A stretch of DNA of 64,000 bases from Platanthera guangdongensis (GCA_039583875.1 CM077158.1:235406453-235470452); one strand, 5' to 3'; positions 45,149 to 57,119 are shown, counted from the first letter of the stretch. Program-made: numbers and translations. Notes: generated from the sequence alone by a model not told the origin.

Positions 45149-45223
45149 GGGTTTTCTTGGTTGTACAGGCTAACACCTGAACCAAAACAATCTGATAGAT
45201 CTTATACATCTTTAGAGTTTATC

Positions 45224-46480
45224 ATGGCACAAAATGAAGATTTTTCAAGCACCAGACCTCCTATGTGCAATCTTGATAAGCTTGCACTATGGAAGACAAG
45301 GATTATGTTTATATGAACTCCATTGATGAAAGCATTTTTAATTCCATTTCGATAGGACCAACTCAACCTCAGGAAACAACAAGTATCAATATTATTCCAT
45401 CATCTCAATGGACAGATGCCCAAAAAAGGCTGAAGACTGCTGATGCACAAGCAATATTCATTCTTGCACAATCAATGTCTGATGACATTTTTCAGGAAGT
45501 TGGTGAATGTTCATCTGCAAAAGATATGTGGGACTCCCTCACAATAATGGTTGCAGGATCAACTAAAGAAAGAAACTTTAAAGCTGAAACCTGGAGTGAC
45601 TCTGAAGCTTCATCCTGTACAACGGATGATGAAGAAGAGTCAAGAGCAAGAGAGTTCTGCTTAATGGCAATAAATGCCTCTTGCAGCAACCTTGATAAAG
45701 AATCAAACTCTGATGAAGAATCAGAATGTGAATCAGAAGAAGATCAAGTAATCTCTACCCTTGATCTTTCATCAGAGGAATTTAAAACTGATTTTAAATT
45801 ATTGTGTAAAGACTTAATTCAATCTGAGAAGGAAATAAAACTTCTCAGAGAGAAATTAAATACCGTATCCTTTGAAATACACTCAAAAAAGATTTAAAGA
45901 ATGCTCTTGAACAACTAAGTTATTTAGAATCAATTAAAGGAAAAGATAAGTTAAAGGACATTGAAAAAATTACTGAAGAATTACAAAAGAATAAATCAAA
46001 TAAGTTTAAAAATCTTCAGAAATTTTTTGTTCAAAATAATTTGTCGAACCGAGATCGACGAAAACAACATCATTTGTTGAACAAATCTCGATGAACTATG
46101 AACAAAGATTTCAATCTTAACTGGTCAGGAATTTATGCTCGACGAAATAAATATGTTTCGTCGAACAGAGGTCGACGAAAATGGAATAGATAAAACAATT
46201 TCCATTGTTCTCTGAGCAGAGATCGACGATCTCAATACCATTCGTCGAACTCAGTTCGACGAAATGACCATAATTCGCCGAACTCAAAATTTCAGAGCAG
46301 AAATTTTAACTTATTCTAAAATCATAATCAACATTTTACAAATCCTTTTACTGAGTGAATAATCCCTCCTAGAAAATATCATCCACTTGGTTAAGAAAAT
46401 CAACATGGATATTCTTTTATTTCTAATTATTATAAAAGAGAACCAGGACCCAAGATAATCTGGGTCCAGAACTTCTAACA
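45224..46480 (+). pseudogene. Sirevirus-type gag remnant of N2
   Basis: ATG at 45224 begins the usual N-terminus (RPPM...LWKTRIMF), but a one-base loss near 45312 shifts the frame. The next frame (45289-45897) has about 200 residues: gag core with DMWDSL, then directly an acidic stretch with WSDSEASS. An internal deletion has removed the part between, where Sirevirus gag is longer. A Lys/Glu-rich helical part follows, interrupted after 45897. GPKIIWVQNF at about 46449-46478 resembles the gag-protease border. No zinc knuckle is certain and there is no pol. Confidence 0.75.
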
Positions 46481-46853
46481 TCTCTTTTCAGGAAAAGACC
46501 TATCTTATCACAGAGAAACAGTGGCATTTGATAGTAACCAAAAGACTTCAATCTCAGCCAATACAGGGGATACATCAGTGGCTGTATAGTGAGAGATTGT
46601 TTGAAAGACTACAACAGTAGAGAGAGACTATTTATTCTAATAGATTATAAAGTCTACTCAGATTAGGGACAAGGAATGTGTGCAAGGAAAAGTTATTAGG
46701 GGGAGAATATTTGATTGCTTGGAAGGATGCATAAATAGCTTTTTTTTTTTTATTTTAAAAGCACTCATGTACATCTGCTAAAAATTCTTATAAATCAGGC
46801 AGATTGTCTTTGCTTTGCATTTTTATTTATTTTTATGTAAATAGTGTCCTCAC

Positions 46854-46869
46854 CCAAATAGGGGGAGAT
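46854..46869 (+). other. Polypurine tract of N2
   Basis: CCAAATAGGGGGAGAT abuts the LTR start TGTTGG and is identical to the N1 tract. Confidence 0.88.
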
Positions 46870-48349
46870 TGTTGGAACCCTAGTTCTGATTTGGGAAATG
46901 ATCACTATTAGGTTTGTTTAAATTGACCCATCATGTATAGCCAGGGTCATGGTTGTGTCCTAGAGTCTAGGCCAAGTCCTTAGAATCAACATCACATGGA
47001 CCAGCCTTCAACAGACTGCCAGAGACTCAAGAAATTGTGTCGACACAAGAAGCCAAATTGTGTCGACACACAGGACTTGTGTCGACACACAGAACATCTG
47101 TTGACATCAACTGTGTCGACACAAGAAGCCAGATTGTGTCGACGTGCAGGACTTGTGTAGACACACAGAACATCTGTCGACAATAATTGTGTCGACACAC
47201 AGGACTTGTGTCGACACACTCCAGATTTCTGTCAAAACAACAACTATGTCAAGACAAGAAGCAATTGTGTCGACACACACACACAGGACTTGTGTCGACA
47301 CATTCCACAGAAGCTGTGTCAAGAAGTTAAAGAACTGCGGACTCAGCTTGACGAACTCCAAGCTCAGGTCGACGATCGCTGAACTCAAGACACCTCGACG
47401 AAATAAGAAACTGAGATCGACGATCTGCGAGCTCCGGTCGACGAATTCTGTGCAGTATTCAGACAGAATTATTTACAGCTGGCATAATTAATTAAGGCTT
47501 AATTAAAGGAGATTAGAACTATCATATTTAATGATATATATTCTTATGAATATAGCCGTTTGGAAGCTGCATTAATTATGGATTAAATCAATATTTAATG
47601 CTAATTGATTCCCAAAACAATTACCATTCTCGGGAATGTTTTAGCCATTGCAGACAAAGTAAATTCAAATGTTTTGAATTATGTTCAGACAATATATAAA
47701 GATATTTATGCAGAACAAAATGAGGAGAAGATGATGAAGAAGTGAGAGAGAAGAAAGAAAAACAACAATAACAAATCAGTGAATCAGTGAAGAACAACAC
47801 AACTCTCATACACACAGAGTTCTTCATCATTTGATTCAGGCTTCCAAGGGACAACTACTCAAAATCAGTCCAAGAAGCTTCTGAAGAGCAACATCACTTT
47901 GAAGGCATACACCCTGAAGCAAAGCTTCCCTCTTTCCTGAACCATTCAACATCTCAGGGGGAGCTTTGACATCATCAACATCCACTAGTCTTCTCTTAGA
48001 CTGTTGACAGAGAAGACAACATCAGTCTCTCTCCCCTAGTATATAAAGAGTTCTTTAACTCCCTTCAAAAGTTATTCTTGGTTGCAAGTCTCCTGATCAA
48101 AAGGCTTGAGGATTGGTTTTTGAGCACCTGATCCAAAGCTCATTGGTGGCAGTCACCTGATCAAAACCTGTAGTGGATTCCTACCAGGGTGGTAGAAGAG
48201 TGGATGTACCCAATTAGGAGGAACCACTATATATCCTTGTGTCTTCTGTGTTGCTTGCTCTGTTCTTTATTTTTGTGTTGTGATTTTCTTTTCTGAAAAT
48301 ATAGATATAACTCTAACTAGTGCAAGTTAAGATCTATCCCTATGTTTCA
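46870..48349 (+). repeat. 3' LTR of N2
   Basis: Pairs with 43654-45134; TATATAAA at 48040-48047; ends TATGTTTCA. Confidence 0.92.
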
Positions 48350-48476
48350 AACATGATGCAATACTTAAGTAAAGATAACTTGCGCGGGTTTAGGCCCGCG
48401 ACTTACACACATCATAGAGTTCTTTTCCGATAGAAAGAAATGCGTTACAAAATTTACAAAAACATAAAGTTGGGCA

Positions 48477-49739
48477 TCATTGATAAAATCGACGCAGGTT
48501 TTGCGCATTCCAGGTACGGGGGAGAGTCTTTCCTTCTGCGTTGTGTCGCTTGTATGTTCCTGGTTTTACCATAATCGTGACGACGAAGGGTCCTTCCCAG
48601 ATTGGAGATAGCTTGTCGCCTTGCGTTACTTTCCCAGCGGCTTCCAGAGTGCGGAGAACCAAGTCTACCACATTGATCGGTCGGGGCTTTACCTTGCGGT
48701 TGTAATAGCGGTCTGCGCGTTGCTGGTAGGACGCAGTACGAAGAGCGGCTTCTTTGCGGATCTCGGAAATCAAATCTAGAAGGTCTCAGAGAGCGTCGTC
48801 GTTCACCTGGAGGCTGAAGTTGGAGACCCGGGGGCTTGGGACGCCGATATCGACCAGGATGATAACTTCAGTTCCATAACAGAGATTGTACGGTATTTCT
48901 CCAGTTGGGGTCCTCTCCGTTCTCTGGTACGCCTATAGCATGTTGGGGAGCACGTAGACCCACTACCCCCCAGCGTCTTCAAGTCACATCTTTAGTCCCT
49001 TCAGAATGGTTCGGTTGGTCACCTCTACCTGCCCATTGGATTGGGGGTGTGACAGCTGTATGCCGTAACTCGATTTTAAAGTACTCGCACAGCTTGGTGA
49101 AAGATTTCCCCGTAAACTGAGTTCCATTATCGGTGATGATAATTGCTGGTATGCCAAAGCGGTAGATGATGTTCTTCCACACGAACTGCTTTGCGTTCTC
49201 CTCAGTAATCTTGGCGAGAGGCTCCTCCTCCACCCACTTAGTGAAGTAGTCGATGGCCATGATGATGAATTTCCACTATCCTGAGGCTTGCGGTAGAGGG
49301 CCGAGGAGGTCTATTCCCCACTAAGCGAATGACCAAGCTCCTTGCAATGTGTGAAGGACAACGAGAGGTTGTCGGATAATGTTGGCGTGTAGCTGGCAAG
49401 TCTTGCACTTCTGGATGAAGCTGTCGCTTCCTTTTTCATGGTTGGCCAGTAAAAACCTGGGCGCAGGATTTTTCGGGCCAAGGACTTTCTTCCCAAATTC
49501 GCTTCACAGACTCCTCCATAAACCTCGCGGAGGGTATACAAAGCATCAGTTTCCGTCAAATACTTCAGGTAGGGCCCTGCGAAGGATCGTTTATACAGTT
49601 CTCCACTGATCAACGTGAAGGTGGCCGCCCTCATCCTGAGGCAACGAGCCTCCTTTTGGTCTTCTGGCAACCGCTGGTTCTCTAAGTACTCTACCAACGG
49701 AGTGATCCATGACTCTTTAGATTCCCCAATTTCCGTCAC
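48477..49739 (-). pseudogene. Integrase of F
   Basis: In three frames on the minus strand: the N-terminal zinc region (FYWPTMKKEA present, but the first His of the HHCC motif is altered), the core with AIDYFTKW and TDNGTQFTGKSF (two catalytic Asp kept), a frameshift that destroys the Glu region near 48990, and the C-terminal module (48773-48477) with GDKLSPIWEGPF and the final NLRRFYQ before the stop. Confidence 0.88.
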
Positions 49740-52110
49740 CTCCCAAGGCTCTAGAATGCTGGGAAAGGCAGTTTCTTCAACTTGATGCCTTCTTGACTGA
49801 TAGCGAGAGGGAGATGTGGCTAGCTTTGACAGGGCATCTGCCCGGCTGTTCTGCTCTCTAGGGATGTTGAGAATTTGGGCTTGTGGTATCTGAAGTAGGA
49901 GAGATTTCGCGAGTCAGAGGTATTGGGAAAGTTGTTCACTTTTCGCCTCAAATTCTCCTTCCACTTGGGAGACGATGAGCTGGGAGTCGGAGTAGATCGT
50001 TAACCTTCTTACGTGACAGTCGATGGCGAGTCTGAGTCCTGTGATTAAGGCTTCATATTCTGCTATGCTATTAGTGGCAGGAAACTTCAATCGGACTCCG
50101 TATTCTAGAGCGACGAGCTCTAGGCTTATGAGAAGCAGCCCGGCTCCGGCGCCTTCTATTCCGAAGCTCCGTCAACGTACATAGTCCACCCTTGTGCTGG
50201 CTCTGTTGGAGCGCCTTCTGGTTCTGTTGGTAGAGTATTTTTGACAATGAAGTCCGCTAAGACCTGAGATTTAATGACGGGACGCGACAGAAAGTGGATG
50301 TAAAATTCACCTAACTCGACCGCCCACTTAACCAGCTGGCCCGATGCCTCTGGCTTTTGAAGAATTGCACGAAGAGGTAGCTCGGTCAGAACTTTGATGG
50401 TATGAGCCTGGAAGTAGTGGTGGAGTTTCCTTGCTGAGAAAACGAGTGCCAGGGCTGTCTTATCCGCAACTGAATACCGGGTTTCAGTGGCTGAGAGGAT
50501 AATACTAAGGTAGTAGATGGGGCGCTGAATCCCTCCCTCGTCTTTTACCAACACGGAGCTCAGAGTGGCTGGTGTAATAGCGAGGTACATAAAAAGAGTC
50601 TCTCCTGGGACTAGTTTCGACTGAAGCGGAGGGGAGGCCAGGTACTGCTTCAGTGACTCGAAAGCTGATTGACATTCGTCCGTCCACTAGAAGCCTGTGG
50701 TTCTAGCTCCCTGGAGAATCTTGAAGAAGGGGAGGTATTTATCCCCAGTTCGTACCAAGAATCGAGAGAGTGCTGTGATTCTCCCGTTCAATCGTTGCAC
50801 TTCTTTAATGGATCGAGGTGTTGACATGTCTTCCAGAGCCTTAATCTTTTCGGGGTCGGCCTCTATCCCCCGCTGGGTTACCATGAACCCCAGGAATTTC
50901 CCTGACGTTACCCCGAAGGCACATTTTGTGGGGTTAAGCCTCATGCCGTACTGTCGAAGGATCTTAAAACACTCCTCGAGATCTTCCAAGTGACCTTCCC
51001 GACGGACGCTTTTAACCAACATGTCGTCGACATATAACTCCATCGTCTTACCGATAAGGTCTTTAAAAACCCTATTCATGAGACGTTGATAGGTGGATCC
51101 TGCATTCTTGAGTCCAAATGACATTACTTTGTAACAGTAGATCCCTTTGTCAGTTCGGAAGGAGGTATGCTCCTCGTCCGCAGGATTCATTCGAATCTGG
51201 TTGTACCCAGAGTATGCATCCATGAAGCTGAGGAGTTGGTTCCCGGCGGTCGAATCAACCAACTAATCAATTCTAGGGAGAGGGAAGCTGTCTTTGGGGC
51301 AAGCTTGATTAAGGTTGGTGTAATCCACACACATCCACCACTTTCCTGAAGACTTCTCTTCTTCAATTTCCTGGAGATGTTCCAGAGCGAAGTTTCTCTT
51401 TTTCTGAATGACAGGCTTGCATGCTGGGTTGATGTTAAGAGAGTGTTGAATAATGTGAGGATCTATGCCTGACATATCTTCCGGAGCCCAGACAAAGATA
51501 TCCTTGTTCTTCTGAAGATAGGCTGTCAATTCCTCTTTCTCCCGCTGCGGCAAGAGTGACCCGAGCTGGACGGTGCGAGTCGGGCTTGTCGGAGAAAGGG
51601 GGACTTCGACCAGCCCTTCCATAGGCATCCCCCGCTGCAATATCATCTCGTCGCGCAGGTCGAAGTCGTTAATGTTTAACGTGGTGGCCTTGGTTGCTTG
51701 TGCTTGCTTAGAATAGCAATTCTTGGCGTCCTCCTGGTTGTCGCGCACGACTCCGACCCCTCCCGGAGTAGGGAACTTCATGGCTAGGTGAGGAATCAAA
51801 GGGATGGCCTTGAAGATGGACTGGACAGGCCTCCCGAAAATAGCGTTGTAGGCAGAGTTTGAATCTACCGCCACAAACTGGACTTCGTGCGTCACTTGCC
51901 TTGGAAATTCCCCCATGGTAACTAGGAGGGCAATCATGCTCATTATCTGAACTGGATGGTTATCCAAGTCGTACACTAGTCCGTCCGCCGGTGTCAGATA
52001 TTGGCTGGAGAGTTTCATGCTCTGAAGGGTGGAGTAGAATAATACATCGACTGAGCTTCTGTTGTTGACGAGGATTCACTTGACATTATAACAGGGGTCT
52101 CTGACCCCGG
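49740..52110 (-). pseudogene. Protease, RT, RNase H and second RNase H of F
   Basis: The protease active site reads NNRSS where DNGSS is usual (about 52065), so the catalytic Asp is lost. RT follows with WWMCVDYTNLNQACPKD, a TAG at about 51260, MDAYSGYNQI, and YVDDML (about 51016-51030). RNase H runs over about 50690-50300. A second RNase H of archaeal type follows, with VDGAS, AEYEAL and SDSQL supplying its D-E-D residues, but with a frameshift at about 50155. The order RT-RH-aRH-integrase places F in the Tat group. Confidence 0.88.
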
Positions 52111-52389
52111 TGCTGATCACAAGAGGATCTTGGTGACGTGTTCGGAGTCCGACGAGGTCTTCATCTTCGAAGGTTATGGTGGTGTCCTGTCTGCATTTCT
52201 TGCCTTCATGGGAGCCTCCTTGCATGCCTATTGAGAAGATTTAAGCCGAAAGAACGAGTAATCCGACAATGGTTTCAATATTTCCGACCATCTGCCTACC
52301 ACCTGCTCCTCTCGGGGGACATTCTATTGATCTCTGGGCGGTCTAGGCGGGTATTGCTAGTCCAGCATACGTCCCTGCAAAAACCTTCC

Positions 52390-53768
52390 GAGGAGTCCTA
52401 GGCGGACAAGGCGCTCGATTTCCTCCTTCAGGCGGGCACAGTCCTCAGTGGTGTGCCCTATAGTTCGATGGAACTCACAATACTTGGACTGATCATTTCT
52501 GGGATTATGGGCTAGCTACTTGGGTCGATGTAGCGCTGGCTCATTCTGGATGGCATAGAGCACATTTGTGCGTGTGGTGTTGAGGGGAGTATAATCCCTG
52601 GGTGGTTGATCCCTCTGGTGGTCCCGTCGGCGCTGCCCGTTCCGACGCCCTTCTTGGAATCTTCCTTCTTGGTGCTGGGGGCCGGTTCCTTCTCCCTTCT
52701 ACGTTTTTGGGCCCCCTCGAACTGCTGGCGATGAGATTCAGTAGCTTCGTCGGCGGTGATCTGAGCCTCCACCCGATGCACGAGGTTAGGATAACTAGGG
52801 ACAGTATCTCTCATCAGCGCTGAATGGAAGCCGCTAGGCCGGAGGCCTCCAAGGAATACCCCTCGCAACAGCTCGGGGTCAACCCCTGGAATTTGGCGGG
52901 CCTCCGCAGTAAAATGGCGGAAGAAGTCCTTCAGGGTTTCTACGTCATTCTGGCGGATCCCAGACAGGTGGTAGGGGTCGCGAACGATCCTGCGATTGGC
53001 GATAAACTGATCGACAAACTGCCTTTTCAGTTCCGTGAAGTTGGCGATGGTTCCCGCCCTTAATGAATGGAACCACGTTCGGGCCTGGCCCTTTAGAGTG
53101 GCTGGAAACACTTGGCATAACAACTGGTCTGGGGTATTGTAGATCCTCATAATGGTGGTGAAGTGATTAACATGCTCTAGTGGATCGTCTGTCCCGTCGA
53201 ACGTCTCAATGTTCGGGAGCTTAAACCCATACGAGATTGGATGGTCAAGAATTTGTAGTGCCAAAAGGGAGCCTTGGCAAAGAGGTCGGCGGGCGTGAAC
53301 ATTTCTTCTTCCTGTCTGGCGGTATTCTTCAGCGATGACCCGTCGAATCTCTTCTCGAGTAAATCTTTCAAGCGGAGGAAGGTGGGCGTCATTGACAGGG
53401 TTGTGACGATGGTGGTCTGCTCCGACCCCTCTCTGGGTCGGGGGAGCGGAATTGGCGGCTTCAGAGTATTCTTCGAGCCCTTCCTGCCTTGAAGGAACTT
53501 CCTGGGTCCTGCGCTGATTCAGCTATGGCGGAAGATTTGCTGGTGCTGGTGGCACCGCGGGTGCAGGAGGTGTTCCCAGGTTCCGGAGCAGGGTGAACAT
53601 TTCAGTTTGTTTCTCTTCCATCTGGCGAACACGCCCCTCCAGGGTGGTGATGGTGGCAAAAGTATCTTCAGCCGTTAGCAGCACGCATACCAAAGAGTGG
53701 GAGTGCGCCGGCTCGACGTGTCTGCCAAGGGCGGATCCTTCAGCGATGCGAGTGCTTCTTTTTGCCAT
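52390..53768 (-). pseudogene. Gag of F
   Basis: ATG at 53768 (MAKRSTRIAE). A TAG lies at 53525-53523 and a frameshift near 53260. The retrotransposon gag core is recognisable (LKGQARTWFHSL, FVDQFIANRR; about 53090-52980), followed by a basic Lys/Arg stretch and a CX2HX4HX4C knuckle (CEFHRTIGHTTEDC, about 52479-52438). Confidence 0.88.
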
Positions 53769-53840
53769 TGGAGCATGACGTGGATGCGACAGAGCTGGTG
53801 ATCTAATTATTTTGAAGGATGCTGGGAATCGGGTTCCCAT

Positions 53841-53854
53841 AGACGGTGCCAAAC
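53841..53854 (-). other. Primer-binding site of F
   Basis: GTTTGGCACCGTCT on the minus strand follows the 5' LTR end CAACA. It is close to the TTGGCGCCGTCT type seen in plant gypsy elements of this group, with one change. Confidence 0.75.
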
Positions 53855-55483
53855 TGTTGTGGGCTAGCTCGATGCCCCGGTCAGACCGGATTCAATTGGA
53901 CCGTCTTAGCTGGCGGAGCGGTCGAGCGCGCACACAGTCAGAGAGAAAGAAAAGTTGACTCAAGATGTGATGACGTTAAAAAACTCCTCAATTGGGTAAA
54001 AAATCACGCGACCGAATCTGTGTCGGTCTAAATCCACTAGGTGCTCGTGATTACAATGCGTTATGAGAATTGGGGCGACAGGCTGCTCCCGTTATAACTT
54101 GGGGAGAGAGAGAGAAGGTCTACAGCTCCCAGCAGACAACAGGCTGTGCCGCGGGAGCGATTTGTACACTGGAATGCGTGCGATGGCTCTGGCGCTCTGA
54201 AGCTTGGAGCGCGGGTTCGTCGTGCGCCTGTTTAGAGACTTCCTCCTTCTGCTCGCTCCGTGACTTAGGTGTTTTGCTGCTGGTGGCTCCTGGTGGCTCG
54301 TGGTGGCTGGAGGATGATCCGAGGGAGGAGTGCAGAGCTATCGCCTGAGGATGAAGATGACCGTGAGCCAAAAGATGAATTATGAGGAGACCCTGTGACT
54401 CCTTTTATAGCCTCCTGGGGAGGATCATGGTGGGCCACACCACTAATGTAGTGGGCTAGTGGGTGGTTACCCACCAAATCGGACGGTGAGGAGAGCCCAC
54501 CCTGATCGGACGGTGGGTAAGCCGCCGATGGTGGTGGGGCGGCCATGCGTCAGCGGCGACCGGCCAAGGGGCTGCCTGGACCATGGCCAGGACGGTGGCT
54601 GCGGCCTGGCCTGCGGTCGCAGCCAGGACGACGGCGACCGGGGCGGAGCCCTCGGCCAGGCCGGCGACGGCCTAGCCTGCGGCCGCGGCCAGCCCGGCGG
54701 TTGCCTGGCCGACGCTCGTGGCCAGGCCGGCGGGCGCTACTTGGCTGGCCGCGGCCTGGCCAGCGGCGGGCGGGCCGGCGGGAGCGGCCTGGCCGGCCGC
54801 GGCCTGGCCGGCCGCGGCCTGGCCGGCCGCGGCCTGGCCGGCCGCGGCCTGGCCGGTGGCGACTGGGTCAGCGGCCGTGTCCCGGCCGGCGGCGGCCTAG
54901 CCTGCGGCCGCGGACAGCCCGGCGGTTGCCTGGCGGACGCTCGTGGCCAGGCCGGCGGGCGCTACTTGGCTGGCCGCGGCCTGGCCAGCGGCGCGCTGGC
55001 CGGCGGGAGCGGCCAGGCCGGCGGCCGCGGCCTGGCTGGCTTCGCCCTGGCCGCGGCCTGGCTGGCGGCACCCTGGCCGCGGCCTGGCTTGCGGCGCGCT
55101 GGCCGCGGTCTGGCTTGCGGCGCCCTGGCCGCGGCCTTGCTGGCGGCGCCCTGGACGCGGCCTGGCCGGCTGCGGCCTGTCCGGCGGCCGCGACCTTGCT
55201 GGCGGCGCCCTGGTCGCGGCCTAGCCTGCTGCGGCCCGTCCGGCAGCCGCGGCGGGCCGCGACCTGTCCGACGATCGCTGCCCGGCTAGCGGCGGCCTCT
55301 CCGGCGCCGGCGGCCCGCCGGCGGTTACCTCCCAATGGAGGTGGTTTTCCTAAGAGGGAGTGGGCCCCACCCCCATGTTTTCCTTATCATGGGAGGTGGG
55401 GTTGACTAGTCAACCCCATGATCTCCCACTTTGGGTGGAGATCATGGGGGAGCCTTCCTTATAAATGATGGTGTAACCCATCA
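53855..55483 (-). repeat. 5' LTR of F
   Basis: 1629 bp, longer than the other two F LTRs because the GC-rich minisatellite (54540-55330) is expanded. TATA box CTATAAAAGG on the minus strand at about 54403-54394. Confidence 0.92.
54540..55330. repeat. GGCCGCGGCCTGGCC minisatellite in the F LTR
   Basis: Degenerate GC-rich units with a core of about 15 bp; four perfect copies in a row at about 54796-54855. The long frames on both strands (up to 286 residues of Arg/Gly/Pro/Ala) are artefacts of this composition. Confidence 0.88.
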
Positions 55484-56115
55484 GAAGGAATGAACACTTT
55501 TTTTTATAATTTTCTAGGGGGCGACATTTGTAAATGCATCTTCTTTGAAATTGAACTGGTGAATAAGAGCGTGAGATTCTGGTCACCAGGAAACCATTTT
55601 TAGGAAAACGACGATTATCCCCCGGGCGGGCAAGGTATATTTGTTGGTGAGACAACAACAACAAAGAAGGGTGCTTGAGAAAGTCTAGTGAGGGCGCGGG
55701 GAGCACCGAGCGGGCGCGCGAGGGGCGCTAAGCTGGTGCGAGCGGGGAACCAATGGGGCGCGCACGCGGCACCGTGCCGGCACGCGTGGGGTTTCGCACC
55801 GCATGACTTCGCACGACATCTCGCGTGGGGGCGCGCACCCGGCGGCACCCAGTGCGAGAGAGCACGCGGGCGCGTGAGAGGGCACACAGGTGCACAAGAG
55901 CGCACATGTGTGCGCCCGCCGCAAAATTTTGGAGCATGCGCGCATGATCTTGAGCCTAGGCATGCACCGACCGCCGTGTGGGGTCGTGGGCTTGCCCGGG
56001 CAGGCTTGCGCGCTGCATGCGGAGGGGAGGGGCGACACAGCGCACGGCGAGAGGCGGGACGACGCGGAGCACCGGAGGCTCTAGGCAATTGCCCGACGGT
56101 TGGTGTGCACGAGAC

Positions 56116-56582
56116 GGCGCGCGTGGGACTGTCTCTCCCCAGCAGTGCGTGAGGCACCGCATGTGAGGTCTCAACGCGCACGAGCTACTGTGCGCTACGA
56201 TCCACAGATCAAGATTTGAGCATGAGTGCAGCACTGTGCCCGTGACATCATGCTTGCCCAAGAACACCCAAGAGTAGTATCAAATCCCTTGCCCAACATC
56301 TCTGCCCAAGACCACTCAAAAAAGCTAGTTTTCGTTGCCCTCCGCAATAGAACATCAACATGCTTGCAATCAAAATGAAGCCTTAGTTATTTTCAATTAA
56401 TTTGTGGCCTCTGTACAAGAAACAGACATGAAAATTCAAAATATACACAAAATCATCCAAATCTGCATGTTTACAACTTCCAGTAAAGTCCTAATTTATG
56501 GCAGACTCCAGCTAAAACTCCATAGAAGAGAATCTCAGCAAATATCACATACAAAAGAGTCCCCAGTCTTACAAAAATCAGT
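56116..56582. other. Stretch with no recognised gene
   Basis: Beyond the duplicated block. A short frame at 56404-56586 has no recognisable features. It may be the 3' flank of the fragment at 56583-56757. Confidence 0.4.
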
Positions 56583-56757
56583 TTAGACTAACTTCAGGTG
56601 GAGATTTAAAAGGTTTCTGATAACTCTAATTACCAGCGTTCTGTGTGTGATCTCATAATACCACCGGTTGACAAAGGCGGCAAGTATTCCCGGTGCCCCC
56701 AATACAAATATCAGCATCGAGTTCAGCCCGATCCATTCGAAGAGTAGAAATGGTGTT
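56583..56757 (-). pseudogene. Exon fragment of an HGSNAT-like membrane acetyltransferase
   Basis: On the minus strand, after a possible acceptor (CATTAG/A), the frame gives TPFLLFEWIGLNSMLIFVLG followed by APGILAAFVNRWYY. This resembles the C-terminal transmembrane part of plant heparan-alpha-glucosaminide N-acetyltransferase-like (DUF5009) proteins, where EWIGMNAM and FINGWYY are usual. The last 22 residues diverge and stop early at 56583. No other exon is seen upstream, where an (AT)n tract and the GC-rich region lie. It is probably a gene fragment or decayed last exon. Identification is from memory of the family. Confidence 0.5.
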
Positions 56758-56863
56758 CTAATGCGAAGTGTTTGGTGTGGTTCCCATCCGAGTCGGTAAA
56801 AACCACCAGGCGCGCTAGTTGCGGCTCGTGATTCTATTCTTGTGTTTCTCCACACACACACAC

Positions 56864-56865
<2 letters not shown>

Positions 56866-56940
<75 letters not shown>
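56866..56940. repeat. (AT)n microsatellite
   Basis: About 37 uninterrupted AT units next to a short CA run. Confidence 0.97.
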
Positions 56941-56945
<5 letters not shown>

Positions 56946-57119
56946 TATATAATACAATAGGCATATCTCAAAGCACACCATGAAATAGATCTGGACCGTC
57001 CGATCAAGCTCCATCAAATATGGGCCGTTGGATTCAACACAAGAGGTCTGCAAATATCCAGAAACAGTTTTCGAACACTGTTCATTCCAGCAAAAAACCC
57101 GATACGCGGATTTCCACCT

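Larger units (their letters stand above)
43654..48349 (+). mobile_element. N2: gag-only Sirevirus-like element
   Basis: TSD AACAT at 43649-43653 and 48350-48354; TG...CA ends. Two LTRs of 1481 and 1480 bp. The internal part is only 1.7 kb: primer site, a broken gag and a purine tract identical to that of N1. There is no RT or integrase. The U3 part of each LTR has eight or nine GTGTCGACAC palindromes. Confidence 0.92.
39259..55483 (-). mobile_element. F: full-length Ty3/gypsy element, Tat type
   Basis: TSD GAAGG at 39254-39258 and 55484-55488. Without N2 it is about 11.5 kb. On the minus strand: 5' LTR (55483-53855), primer site, gag, protease, RT, RNase H, a second RNase H, integrase, a tandem-repeat region, a gene in the opposite direction, a purine tract and the 3' LTR (40577-39259). 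The second (aRNH) RNase H and the antisense gene are traits of the Tat/Retand/Ogre group. All frames carry lesions. Confidence 0.92.
35700..56115. repeat. Duplicated host block, copy 2
   Basis: Matches copy 1 (4760-6357 and 11289-11626) in the same orientation. It begins exactly at the end of the G LTR and continues to GTGCACGAGAC at 56115. It was later enlarged by a tandem duplication with element F. Confidence 0.85.
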
